DNA from: Streptosporangiaceae bacterium
GTDB lineage: Bacteria > Actinomycetota > Actinomycetes > Streptosporangiales > Streptosporangiaceae
Direction: 5' to 3'
DNA: 12,720 bases
Assembly (NCBI GenBank): GCA_030042885.1
Contig: JASHYW010000203.1
Location: 1-12,720, forward strand
The first letter of the stretch is position 1; every line of letters begins with the position of its first letter. This document shows positions 1-6,514 of this stretch, one piece after another. The notes under the pieces are model-generated. The model saw only the letters and a program-made list of their open reading frames with translations. It was not told the origin of the DNA and ran no database searches. The position numbers were made by a program, and so were the translations under genes.

Positions 1-224
1 GTGACGGTATAGATGGTGCGCTGTGGACCGAGGCCCGGCTCCACGGAAGCGGGCGTGATGAGCCCGGCCTCGACCAGCCGGCCTATCGCCCGGTAGACGA
101 CAGGCCTGGGGATGCGCCAGATCCGGCCGAGCTCACCACCGGGCGTGGTGAGCTGCGACACGGCGAAGCCGTGGGCGGGCCGCTGGCTGAGCAGCACGAG
201 AACGGTCCACTCGGCCAGCGCCAT
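1..224 (-). CDS. PadR-like winged-helix transcriptional regulator (3' end off window)
   Basis: This looks like a DNA-binding regulator of the PadR type. Seen: the 74 visible residues begin MALAEWTVLVLL, followed by RPAHGF and then VVYRAIGRLVEAGLI. This is the usual order of the PadR N-terminal winged helix: first helix, a PAHG(Y/F) turn, and a recognition helix with YRAL-like residues before the wing. The C-terminal dimerisation part lies beyond base 1. I chose the ATG at 222-224 because GGAGG (230-234, minus strand) sits 5 bases upstream. In-frame ATGs at 236 and 272 lack a good ribosome-binding site, though they would add 4 or 16 residues. PadR proteins usually repress a nearby gene in response to a small molecule; the target here is unknown. 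The fold is fairly sure, the family name less so, because only the DNA-binding part is visible. Confidence 0.75.
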   Translation of the reverse strand, partial: MALAEWTVLVLLSQRPAHGFAVSQLTTPGGELGRIWRIPRPVVYRAIGRLVEAGLITPASVEPGLGPQRTIYTV

Positions 225-229
225 CGGCA

Positions 230-271
230 CCTCCATGAGCCCGAGATTAGCTTGTCGGCCGACGTTGGTCA
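230..271 (-). promoter_or_regulatory. Candidate promoter and Shine-Dalgarno of the PadR-like gene
   Basis: On the minus strand, TGACCA (271-266) and TAATCT (249-244) are separated by 16 bases and resemble the -35 and TANNNT -10 elements of a housekeeping actinobacterial promoter. They are followed by GGAGG (234-230) and the ATG at 224. This arrangement supports the short start. It would make the in-frame ATG at 272 lie upstream of transcription. Based on motif reading only. Confidence 0.4.
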
Positions 272-293
272 TTTTCGCCGCACCCGGCGCGGG

Positions 294-512
294 ATGCCCA
301 GCCGGGTACGGTCGAAGTCGCCTGCCGAGGCCCCCGGGCCAGGGATCGCGACCCACTTCCTCCGGTCGGTCACCGAAGGCCGGGTGAATGTCGAGGCCGG
401 CGCCCTCAGCCAGGGACGCACGCAGCAGCTGTGGCGCGTGGATGTCACCGATGAGTCAGGGAGGCTGATCGCCCACGGCGAGGTCCGCCTGCAGAACGTG
501 GCCGGAACGTAA
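294..512 (+). pseudogene. 5'-truncated remnant of a PaaI/hotdog acyl-CoA thioesterase
   Basis: From about base 345 the frame reads HFLRSVTEGRV, then QGRTQQLWRVDVTDESGRL, then GEVRLQNV. This is the C-terminal half of the 4HBT hotdog fold as found in PaaI-type thioesterases, which hydrolyse acyl-CoA thioesters. The family is normally about 130-150 residues. Only about 55 residues of homology remain; the first half, including the helix with the catalytic acidic residue and the HGG-type motif, is missing in all frames upstream. The first ATG (294) has no recognisable ribosome-binding site and adds about 17 unrelated residues. The remnant abuts the divergent PadR-like gene and ends 8 bases before the convergent gene at 521-1297. 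It is most likely a decayed gene cut off at its 5' end, perhaps by the event that placed the regulator here. Confidence 0.65.
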
Positions 513-520
513 CGTGTAGC

Positions 521-1297
521 TCACATGCCGGGGAGCGCCCCGCGCCGAAGGTCCCGGCGTATGTCCCGGCCGAGCCGACGAGTCTCGTGGCTGTTGAGGA
601 AGGCCCCCGCGGCGGCGCCGGTGAGCAGCGGGCTCAGCGAGAACGCGCTCCGGCCCGCGCGTGCGGCCAGCCGCCTGCGCAGCAGCCGGGCCAGCGGGGA
701 CCCGGCGGCGAGCACCACGCCGCCGGGAATCATGTACACGCCGCGGCGGTGTGCCCACGACGCGACGTACGCACCCATCCGCTCCGCGAAGTTTCCCGAA
801 GCCGGCCTGCCGTACGCCTCGTGGAGTTCGGCGATGAGCTTGATCTCGATTCCCACCAGGACCAGGGTCTCCGCCGCGATCTCGGCGGGGTAGGCGGTCA
901 GCACCGGCAGCGCGGCCCACATGCCCGCCACTCCGCCGGCCGCGGCTGAGGCACGAGCCGCGCCCTCGATGAGCGCGTCGGCGATGTCCTCGGCCGGCTG
1001 GCCACCGAACTGCTCCCGCAGCGCCGCCTGGTCACGCACCCGCAGCCGCGGCGCCATCGCGGTCACCTGCGTGGCCAGCCAGCCGGTTCCCGCGCCAGCC
1101 CTGCGCCGCGCCGCCTCCACCCGGCGCCACGCCGCCCGGGTGCCACGGCCCGCGACCCGCGCGCCAGAACCCACCGCCCTGATGAACGCGGCCACCTTGC
1201 GCTGCCGGTCCTGCGGATACTCTGCCTCGGTGACATCGGCAGCGACCTCGGCCGCGCGCAGCGCGATTTCGTTCGACTCGGTCTCCGGTTCAGTCAT
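521..1297 (-). CDS. Conserved hypothetical protein with hydrophobic helices, EcsC-like
   Basis: 258 residues of uncertain function. Seen: an acidic N-terminus (about 1-27), a long Arg/Ala-rich basic helix (about 33-70), a hydrophobic Gly/Ala-rich stretch (about 112-152) containing AAALPVLTAYPAEIAAETLV-like helices followed by IKLIAELHEAYG, and a second hydrophobic patch near 190-240 before an Arg-rich tail. The pattern of a glycine-rich hydrophobic hairpin followed by an 'ELHEAYG' helix recalls actinobacterial EcsC-related proteins, which are membrane-associated and poorly understood. There is no signal peptide and no catalytic motif that I recognise. The ATG at 1297 is 53 bases downstream of the LonN-domain gene stop, in the same direction, so the two may be co-transcribed. 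A TAGGTT -10-like element 6 bases before the ATG could also give a leaderless transcript. The gene is real by codon use; the family name is tentative. Confidence 0.7.
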   Translation of the reverse strand: MTEPETESNEIALRAAEVAADVTEAEYPQDRQRKVAAFIRAVGSGARVAGRGTRAAWRRVEAARRRAGAGTGWLATQVTAMAPRLRVRDQAALREQFGGQPAEDIADALIEGAARASAAAGGVAGMWAALPVLTAYPAEIAAETLVLVGIEIKLIAELHEAYGRPASGNFAERMGAYVASWAHRRGVYMIPGGVVLAAGSPLARLLRRRLAARAGRSAFSLSPLLTGAAAGAFLNSHETRRLGRDIRRDLRRGALPGM

Positions 1298-1303
1298 GGC
1301 ATG

Positions 1304-1309
1304 AACCTA
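1304..1309 (-). promoter_or_regulatory. Possible leaderless -10 element (TAGGTT) of the EcsC-like gene
   Basis: TAGGTT on the minus strand matches the actinobacterial TANNNT -10 pattern and ends 6 bases before the ATG at 1297. That spacing would start transcription at or next to the start codon. No convincing -35 is visible, which is common for such promoters. Pattern-based only. Confidence 0.3.
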
Positions 1310-1350
1310 CCCGTCACCGCCGGCGATCCGCCCCGGGCGGGCCCTGGGCT

Positions 1351-2010
1351 TCAGTTGGGGTTGTAGGGCGTGTAGCGCAGATCCGGGGCCGGCCGGGACG
1401 TGGTGGCCCGAAGCATCGCGGCCTCCCTCGACAGCAGGGCACGCTCCGCACCGAGTCGGCGCAGCGCGCCGGGCTCGTCCAGCAGGCCCTGCCGTTCGGG
1501 CAGGTCGATAACCATGGCGGCGGCGACGATGAACGACAACAGGACCGGCTCGTCCGGCAGGTCCTCGACCCTGACCGTGGCACCGCCCCATTCGGTGAGC
1601 GCATCGAGGTAGGTGCGGAACGCGGCCTGGACGGCGCGGACCAGGGGCGCTGCGCCGGCCTGATCGACCGCCTCGTCGGCGAGCATCTCGACCTCACCCT
1701 GGAGGTACGGCAGCGTCTGGTCGAGCGCGAGCAGCCTGAACCGCTGAGTACCCACGGTGACCAGGTCGAACCGGCCGTCCTCGTGCTCCTCGACCCGGCG
1801 CAGGGCGGCGATGCAGCCGATCTCGTAGAGCGACTGAACCCCCTCCGCCCCGGTCTCGCGGCCCTTGCGGATGGCGATCACGCCGAAGCGGCGCGGCTCG
1901 GGCCCGTCGAGCAGGTCCCGGACGAGCCGCCGGTACCGGTCCTCGAAGACATGCAGCGGCAGGATCATGCCGGGATAGAGCACCGCGCCGAGCGGGAACA
2001 ACGGCAGCAT
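1351..2010 (-). CDS. LON peptidase N-terminal (substrate-binding) domain protein
   Basis: 219 residues. The protein is a stand-alone LonN domain, the PUA-like substrate-recognition part of the Lon protease, without ATPase or protease domains. Seen: MLPLFPLGAVLYPGMILPLHVFEDRYRRLV at the N-terminus is the hallmark of the family (LPLFPL then P then LHVFE-RYR). It is followed by FGVIAIRKG, then YEIGCIAALRRVEEHEDGRFDLVTVGTQRFRL, the conserved beta-barrel strands. The end, YTPYNPN, is also seen in actinobacterial members. Its role is unknown; it is presumed to bind unfolded or specific peptides. I chose ATG 2010 because GGGGAGGTGGG upstream gives a strong ribosome-binding site. An in-frame GTG at 2022 lies inside that site. 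The ribosome-binding site is itself part of the G-rich repeat described separately. It lies 54 bases downstream of the oxidoreductase gene in the same direction, so an operon is plausible. Confidence 0.88.
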   Translation of the reverse strand: MLPLFPLGAVLYPGMILPLHVFEDRYRRLVRDLLDGPEPRRFGVIAIRKGRETGAEGVQSLYEIGCIAALRRVEEHEDGRFDLVTVGTQRFRLLALDQTLPYLQGEVEMLADEAVDQAGAAPLVRAVQAAFRTYLDALTEWGGATVRVEDLPDEPVLLSFIVAAAMVIDLPERQGLLDEPGALRRLGAERALLSREAAMLRATTSRPAPDLRYTPYNPN

Positions 2011-2013
2011 CTG

Positions 2014-2042
2014 CCCACCCACCTCCCCAGCCCCCCTCTCTA
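2014..2042 (-). repeat. G-rich dispersed repeat, copy A (carries the LonN gene RBS)
   Basis: On the minus strand this 29-base segment matches copy C (8660-8688) at 27 of 29 positions, by my alignment, and shares the core TGGGGAGGTGGG with copy B. The last bases of the repeat (GGGGAGGTGGGTGGG) supply the Shine-Dalgarno of the LonN-domain gene starting at 2010. It has four or more runs of at least three G with short loops, fitting a G-quadruplex. It occupies most of the 54-base gap between two genes. Confidence 0.75.
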
Positions 2043-2064
2043 TGACCCTACGCCGCCCCGCAGC

Positions 2065-2985
2065 TTACGGCAGCAGGACAATCTTGCCGAGGATGTGGCC
2101 CTCGGCGAGCCGGCGATAGGCGTCCTGCACCTGGTCCAGCGGGAACGTCGCGGCAATCGGGACCTCCAGCTGGCCGTCCGCGATCAGCCCCGCGAGCTCG
2201 GCGAGCACGCTCGCGCTGGCCCCGGCCGCGCTGCCCTCGGCTTTGACCCCGTACCGCGCGACGGCCTCGAAGTTGGCGATGGTGTCGATGCGCGACGGCT
2301 CGATACCGAGCCCGAGGGCCAGTTCCACGTACTCCGCACCAAACGTATCGATGAACGCGCCCACCTTGCTGGCCGCATGCCGGATCCGGCCGGCCATCCC
2401 GTCGCCATAGGTCACGGGGATAACACCGTGCCCCGCCAGCCACGGGTGGTGGGGCTCGCTGGCCAGGCCGATCACGGTCGCGCCGGTCCGGCGGGCCAGC
2501 TGGACCGCGATCGAGCCGACCCCGCCGGCGGCCCCGGAGACCACCACCGTGTCGCCTTCGGTCAGGCTGACCGCCCGGACCGCGGCGTACGCGGTGGCCC
2601 CGGCCACGAACAGCGCCCCGGCGACCTCCCAGGGCACGTCGGCCGGCTTGGCGATCAGGTGCTGCTCCTCGACCACGACGTACTCGGCCTGGCTCGCCCG
2701 GTTGTCGGTCCAGCCGATGACCTCGTCACCGGCCGAGAAGCTGGTCACTCCCGGGCCGGTCTCGGCCACGATCCCGGCCAGGTCGCTGCCCTGGCCGGAC
2801 GGGAACGTGGCGGGCCACCTAGCGTGCAGCAGGCCCTGGCGGATCTTGGCCTCGCCGGGGTTGATGCCCGCCGCCTTGACCTGCACCAGCACCTGGCCCG
2901 CTTCCGGTCGCGGCCGAGGCACGTCCACCACCTTCAGGACGTCGATCCCGCCGTATTCGTCGAACCGCACTGCCTTCACCGGCAT
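2065..2985 (-). CDS. Zinc-free NADPH:quinone oxidoreductase-like MDR protein
   Basis: 306 residues, the usual length for a zinc-independent medium-chain dehydrogenase/reductase of the quinone oxidoreductase type. Seen: an N-terminal GroES-like catalytic domain beginning MPVKAVRFDEYGG, with AAGINPGEAKIRQG (39-51) and GSDLAGIVAETGPGV (66-80). A Rossmann domain follows with the nucleotide-binding loop GAAGGVGSIAVQLARR (151-166). The C-terminus ends with HILGKIVLLP, as in the family. The GHE zinc-site motif and the structural-zinc cysteines are absent, so it should be a zinc-free reductase using NAD(P)H on a quinone or enone. The substrate cannot be read from sequence. The ATG at 2985 starts the conserved domain exactly and has GGAGG nearby; the open frame extends upstream to 3438 without homology. 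It faces the yeh-like operon across about 100 bases. Confidence 0.88.
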   Translation of the reverse strand: MPVKAVRFDEYGGIDVLKVVDVPRPRPEAGQVLVQVKAAGINPGEAKIRQGLLHARWPATFPSGQGSDLAGIVAETGPGVTSFSAGDEVIGWTDNRASQAEYVVVEEQHLIAKPADVPWEVAGALFVAGATAYAAVRAVSLTEGDTVVVSGAAGGVGSIAVQLARRTGATVIGLASEPHHPWLAGHGVIPVTYGDGMAGRIRHAASKVGAFIDTFGAEYVELALGLGIEPSRIDTIANFEAVARYGVKAEGSAAGASASVLAELAGLIADGQLEVPIAATFPLDQVQDAYRRLAEGHILGKIVLLP

Positions 2986-3016
2986 GCCTCCGTTCTCCCA
3001 AGTACCACTCAACCCG

Positions 3017-3028
3017 GAGCCGCGGCTC
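3017..3028. promoter_or_regulatory. 12-bp perfect palindrome in the divergent intergenic region
   Basis: GAGCCGCGGCTC is a perfect palindrome lying between the divergently transcribed oxidoreductase gene (start 2985) and the five-gene operon (start 3086). Its position, 31 bases from one start and 57 from the other, would suit an operator or a dimeric regulator site. GC-rich palindromes of this size also arise by chance in such DNA. Confidence 0.25.
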
Positions 3029-3073
3029 GATATGCCCGCGGACTTGATCCGCTGGTACCGTGCCGGCTGCGCA

Positions 3074-3079
3074 TAGGGT
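3074..3079 (+). promoter_or_regulatory. Possible leaderless -10 element (TAGGGT) of the five-gene operon
   Basis: TAGGGT fits the TANNNT -10 consensus and ends 6 bases before the GTG at 3086, so transcription could start at the start codon. The same bases contain AGGG (3075-3078), which alternatively could act as a weak ribosome-binding site 7 bases before GTG; the two readings exclude each other. No clear -35 is seen at the right distance. Confidence 0.33.
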
Positions 3080-3085
3080 GCCTGT

Positions 3086-4099
3086 GTGGCCGAACGCTGG
3101 GACCGTGCGCGGGTCCTCTCCCTCGCCCCCGACACCTCGTCGCGGCGGGCCCCGGCTGGCCGCGCGGCCGCGCTCCGCCGCGCTGAGCAGCGCGAGGCAC
3201 GGGTCGCGGCCGGCCTGACCGAACTCGACCGGTGGCTGTGCGACCAGGTGCGCCAGGGCCTGGCCGCCAGCCAGCGGTCCGGGTACCTGCTCTGGGACGA
3301 GATAGCCTCCCGCATGGTGGACGCGCAGGCGCCTGGCCTGGCCGAGCGCCTGCGCGCGCTGGCCGCGATCCCGCACTCAGGTCCCGGCTGGGAGGGCAGG
3401 CTGCTGGAGGAATATGCCCTGCTCCGGCTGCTCGTCACCGCCTACAGTGACCCGGGGAAACTGCCGCCCGCCCTGCGGGACACGGTCCGCTCGCGGATCG
3501 GCTTCACCGTCCGCCAGGCCGAAGTGCTGGCCAGCGCCGCGCCGGTCAGGGACCACTGGCACGTGCTGGCCCGGCGGGACCTGGACCAGGACCGGATACG
3601 GACCCGCCGGGTGTGGCTGCGCGGTCGGCGCACCGGCCGGTTCGCGCTGGTGCTCAGCTTCGCAGCCGTCGGCCAGTCGTTGGACGACTCGCTGACCGTC
3701 GGCACCGAGACCGGCGCCGACCTGGCCTTTTACCCAGCCGCCGTCCCGCTGCGTGCCCTGGTCGTGACCAGGCGCGACACCTTCGGGGCGGGCGCCCCGC
3801 CCGGCATCCCGGCCGGCGGGGTGCTCGCCGGGTACGCGACGGCGCTCGGCGCCGACCCCTGGCTGGACACCTGGCCCGCCCTCCTGGAAGCAATCCCGGC
3901 CCGCGCTCCGCTCCCCTGCCTGTTCGACGCGGCCGGCGACGCCCTGCCGCTGCATCCGGGCGCGGGCGACTGCTGGCCGCTGTTCGCGCTCTCTGGTGGC
4001 CGCCCGCTGACGGTGGCCGGCGAGTGGACCCCGCGCGGCCTGTGGCCGCTGACCGCGTGGGACCAGGACGAGACGGCCGTTGCGGCGGTACCGCTGTGA
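3086..4099 (+). CDS. SWIM zinc-finger protein homologue lacking the SWIM finger (YehQ-like system, first gene)
   Basis: 337 residues. It opens with MAERWDRARVLSLAPDTSS, the start typical of actinobacterial SWIM zinc-finger proteins in yeh-like operons. From about residue 30 (RRAEQREARVAAGL, DQVRQGLA, MVDAQAPGLAERLRAL, LLEEYALLRLL, VRSRIGFTV, DRIRTRRVWLRG, FALVLSFAAVGQ, ADLAFYPAAVPLRAL) it follows the long C-terminal region of the same family. The SWIM module itself (CxCx(n)CxH), expected between these parts, is missing. The only cysteine in the first 100 residues is C52. About 80-110 residues appear to have been lost in frame compared with the family, as I recall it. SWIM fingers bind DNA or proteins; this copy should have lost that activity but may keep its scaffold role. 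GTG 3086 is chosen because it starts the conserved N-terminus. It overlaps the next gene by 4 bp (GTGA). Confidence 0.75.
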   Translation: MAERWDRARVLSLAPDTSSRRAPAGRAAALRRAEQREARVAAGLTELDRWLCDQVRQGLAASQRSGYLLWDEIASRMVDAQAPGLAERLRALAAIPHSGPGWEGRLLEEYALLRLLVTAYSDPGKLPPALRDTVRSRIGFTVRQAEVLASAAPVRDHWHVLARRDLDQDRIRTRRVWLRGRRTGRFALVLSFAAVGQSLDDSLTVGTETGADLAFYPAAVPLRALVVTRRDTFGAGAPPGIPAGGVLAGYATALGADPWLDTWPALLEAIPARAPLPCLFDAAGDALPLHPGAGDCWPLFALSGGRPLTVAGEWTPRGLWPLTAWDQDETAVAAVPL

Positions 4100-5415
4100 G
4101 TACCTGGGACGACCTCGTCACCGCGAGTCTTATCGGTACCGAACGGACCGGGGTTCCACGGGCTGCAGTCCCTGGCGTGCTCACCTCGGATCCTGTCGCC
4201 ACAGCGCAGGATCCCGCGGCCGTGCTGCTGGACCGGGCTGCGCTGCTGACGGCCGCGCGCCGGGCGGGCCGGCGTCCCGGCCAGGCCGACCCGCTGCCGG
4301 TGGCCGAGCCGGATCCCAGGCCGATGGCGAGTCCGGACGCCGGGCGCCGCCTGGCCCGGATCCTCGGCGGCGAGCACCCGGACCTGCTGGCCGAATGGCT
4401 GACCGCGGCCGTGGCCCGTGGCCTGCGGCCTCCGCCCGAGCTGCTTCCGGCGCTGCTGGATCGCGCGCGACGCGCCGGGCCGGCGGAGCCGGGCCTGCCC
4501 GGCCTGGTGGCCGGGGCGGGCGGCCCGCGAGCCAGGTGGCTGGCCGGACTCAACCCGGACTGGGAATTCGCCACGGCGCAGAACCTGCCCGGAGATGACG
4601 CGTGGCGGCTCGGCAACGCGGCCCGGCGGCGCGGCTACCTGAGATCGCTCCGCGCCCATGATGCCGGGGCCGCCAGGGAGCTGATCGCGGGCAGCTGGGA
4701 CGCGGCCGGTCCGGACGACCGCGCAATGTTCGTCAACGTGATGGCGGACGGCCCGAGCCTGGCCGACGAGCCGCTGCTCGAAGCCGCGCTGGACGACAAT
4801 ACCGCCTGGGTGCGCAAGATGGCGGCCGACGTGCTCGCCAGGCTGCCCGGGTCAGCTCTCGCATGGCGGATGGCCGAGCGTGCCGTCCGCTGCCTGCGCA
4901 TCGAACGCGGCCCGCGCGGCACGCGGCTGGTCGCCACCCCGCCAACCGAATCCGATGCGGTCATGCGGCGGGACGGGATAGCGCCAGGTCCGGCGGGCGG
5001 GAGCTCGCAGCCGGCCGAACAGGCCCGGCTGATGCTCGAGGTGGTGGCCCGGACTCCGCTGCGCACCTGGACGGATAGGTTCGGCCTGGGTGCAGCGCAG
5101 ATCGTGACCCTGCGGTCCGGTGACTGGGCGCCGGTGCTGTTCATCGCCTGGTCGCGGGCGGCGATCGCGCAGCGCGACCAGGACTGGATGGCCGCGCTGC
5201 TGCACCGGGCGCTCACCGGGCGGCCGCCGGGCCTGGCAGGCGAGATCGAAGCGCTGCGGCAGCTGGCCCGGCGCGCCGATCCGCGTCTCGGCGGGCCTCC
5301 CGCACTGCCCGATCCGGAGCAGGACGCGCCGCCGGCCATCCGCGAGGCGACGAGGCTACTGCGGTTCCGCTACGACATGCTGAAGGAGCTCGACGACAAT
5401 GACAGCGGCGACTGA
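4096..5415 (+). CDS. DUF5691 family helical-repeat protein
   Basis: 439 residues. Seen: the family start MSTWDDLVTASLIGTERT, then DPAAVLLDRAALLTAARRAGR (39-59), AEWLTAAVARGLRPPPELLPALLD (99-122) and RARWLAGLNPDWEFA (145-159), a signature of DUF5691 proteins. A later segment, PLLEAALDDNTAWVRKMAADVLARLPGS (226-253), reads as a HEAT-like repeat, suggesting an all-helical scaffold that binds a partner. The function is unknown; in bacteria the family occurs beside SWIM, MoxR ATPase, DUF5682 and vWA genes, as here. GTG 4096 overlaps the upstream stop in a GTGA and begins the conserved domain. The same frame is open back to 3613 inside the upstream gene, but those residues are a shadow of it. The 3' end overlaps the ATPase gene by 17 bp and carries that gene's AAGGAG (5383-5388). 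Translational coupling is likely. Confidence 0.85.
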   Translation: MSTWDDLVTASLIGTERTGVPRAAVPGVLTSDPVATAQDPAAVLLDRAALLTAARRAGRRPGQADPLPVAEPDPRPMASPDAGRRLARILGGEHPDLLAEWLTAAVARGLRPPPELLPALLDRARRAGPAEPGLPGLVAGAGGPRARWLAGLNPDWEFATAQNLPGDDAWRLGNAARRRGYLRSLRAHDAGAARELIAGSWDAAGPDDRAMFVNVMADGPSLADEPLLEAALDDNTAWVRKMAADVLARLPGSALAWRMAERAVRCLRIERGPRGTRLVATPPTESDAVMRRDGIAPGPAGGSSQPAEQARLMLEVVARTPLRTWTDRFGLGAAQIVTLRSGDWAPVLFIAWSRAAIAQRDQDWMAALLHRALTGRPPGLAGEIEALRQLARRADPRLGGPPALPDPEQDAPPAIREATRLLRFRYDMLKELDDNDSGD

Positions 5416-6514
5416 GACGATCCTGCGCCCGCACGCCGAGCAGGAGTACCAGGCCGAGCTGGCCGCCCTGGCCGCCGCCGATGACCGGCCGCGGCCACCA
5501 GGCTGGAACCTCTCCCCGTGGGCGGTGACGACCTACCTGCTGGGCGGCACCGCGGCTGACGGCACCGAGATCACGCCGAAGTACATCGGCTCCCGCCGCC
5601 TGATCGAGGTGGCCGTGGCCACGCTGGCCACCGACCGCGCGCTGCTCCTGCTCGGCGTGCCGGGCACGGCCAAGAGCTGGCTGTCCGAGCACCTGGCCGC
5701 GGCCATTTCCGGCGACTCCACGCTCATGGTGCAGGGCACCGCGGGGACCGCGGAGGAAGCGGTCAGGTACGGCTGGAACTACGCGCGGCTGATCGCCGAA
5801 GGGCCGTCACGAGGGGCGATGGTGCCCGGCCCGGTGATGCGCGCCATGGCCAGCGGCCGGATCGCGCGGGTCGAGGAGCTGACCCGGATGCCTTCGGACG
5901 TACAGGACGCGCTGATCACCATGCTGTCCGAAAAGACCCTGCCGATTCCCGAGCTGGCCAGCGAGCTGCAGGCGGTCAGGGGCTTCAATGTCATCGCCAC
6001 CGCCAACGACAGGGACCGCGGGGTGAACGAGCTGTCCAGCGCGCTGCGCAGGCGGTTCAACACGGTCATCCTGCCGGTGCCCGCGTCGGCCGAGCAGGAG
6101 GTGGACATCGTGACCCGGCGCGTCGCCCAGCTCGGCCGCGCGATCGGCCTCCCGGAGACCCAGATGAAGGGGGATGGGGAGGTGGGCGGGGCGGCGGAGA
6201 TCAAGCGCGTGGTCACGGTGTTCCGTGAGCTCAGGCAGGGCGTCACCGAGGACGGCCGGGCCAAGGTCAAGTCGCCAAGCGGGACGCTGTCCCCCGCCGA
6301 GGCGATCTCGGTGGTGACCAGCGGCCTCGCGCTGGCCGCGCACTTCGGCGACGGCGTGCTGCGACCCGCCGACGTGGCCGGCGGCATCACCGGCGCGGTG
6401 GTGCAGGATCCCGTATCGGACCGGGCGGTGTGGCAGGAGTACCTGGAAACGGTGGTGCGGGAGCGAGACGACTGGAGCGACTTTTACCGCGCCTGCCGTG
6501 AGGTCGCCGGGTGA
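5399..6514 (+). CDS. MoxR-type AAA+ ATPase, YehL subfamily
   Basis: 371 residues. The protein is a cytoplasmic AAA+ ATPase of the MoxR clade, expected to form hexamers and remodel or load a partner together with a vWA protein. Seen: Walker A GVPGTAKS (86-93); a degenerate Walker B, IARVEELTRMP (155-165), with EE where DE is usual; sensor 1 ATAND (200-204); and arginine-finger region LRRRFN (216-221). The C-terminal lid includes KSPSGTLSPAEAISVV (291-306) and ALAAHFGDGVLRPADVAGGI. This pattern and the neighbours match the YehL subfamily. Residues 257-264 (KGDGEVGG) lie between the core and lid, are encoded by a G-rich repeat, and look like a lineage-specific insertion. ATG 5399 has AAGGAG 10 bases upstream. 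It ends in a GTGA overlap with the DUF5682 gene. Confidence 0.92.
   Translation: MTAATETILRPHAEQEYQAELAALAAADDRPRPPGWNLSPWAVTTYLLGGTAADGTEITPKYIGSRRLIEVAVATLATDRALLLLGVPGTAKSWLSEHLAAAISGDSTLMVQGTAGTAEEAVRYGWNYARLIAEGPSRGAMVPGPVMRAMASGRIARVEELTRMPSDVQDALITMLSEKTLPIPELASELQAVRGFNVIATANDRDRGVNELSSALRRRFNTVILPVPASAEQEVDIVTRRVAQLGRAIGLPETQMKGDGEVGGAAEIKRVVTVFRELRQGVTEDGRAKVKSPSGTLSPAEAISVVTSGLALAAHFGDGVLRPADVAGGITGAVVQDPVSDRAVWQEYLETVVRERDDWSDFYRACREVAG
6162..6190 (+). repeat. G-rich dispersed repeat, copy B (inside the MoxR ATPase gene)
   Basis: From 6165 the segment matches copy C at 24 of 26 positions by my alignment, sharing GGGGGATGGGGAGGTGGG. It is read in frame as KGDGEVGG, the same phase as copy C. 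It falls in a variable linker between the AAA+ core and the conserved lid, so the insertion would be tolerated. Confidence 0.72.

Noticed and set aside
2011..2022. GTG at 2022 as start of the LonN-domain gene
   Set aside because: It lies inside the Shine-Dalgarno-like repeat and would add four residues (GTG GGT GGG CAG) before the conserved MLPLFPLG; ATG 2010 fits better.
1783..3186. Long rightward open frame of 467 codons opposite the LonN-domain and oxidoreductase genes
   Set aside because: It is antisense to two well-recognised genes, has low-complexity Arg/Gly/Asp/His composition and matches no family; such frames are expected in very GC-rich DNA.
2986..3438. N-terminal extension of the oxidoreductase frame
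   Set aside because: The MDR domain begins exactly at MPVKAV (2985); the extension overlaps the divergent operon promoter and gene and is Ser/Arg-rich noise.
3613..4095. N-terminal extension of the DUF5691 frame
   Set aside because: The frame is open by chance inside the upstream gene and reads as an Arg-rich shadow; the conserved domain starts at GTG 4096 with a GTGA overlap.
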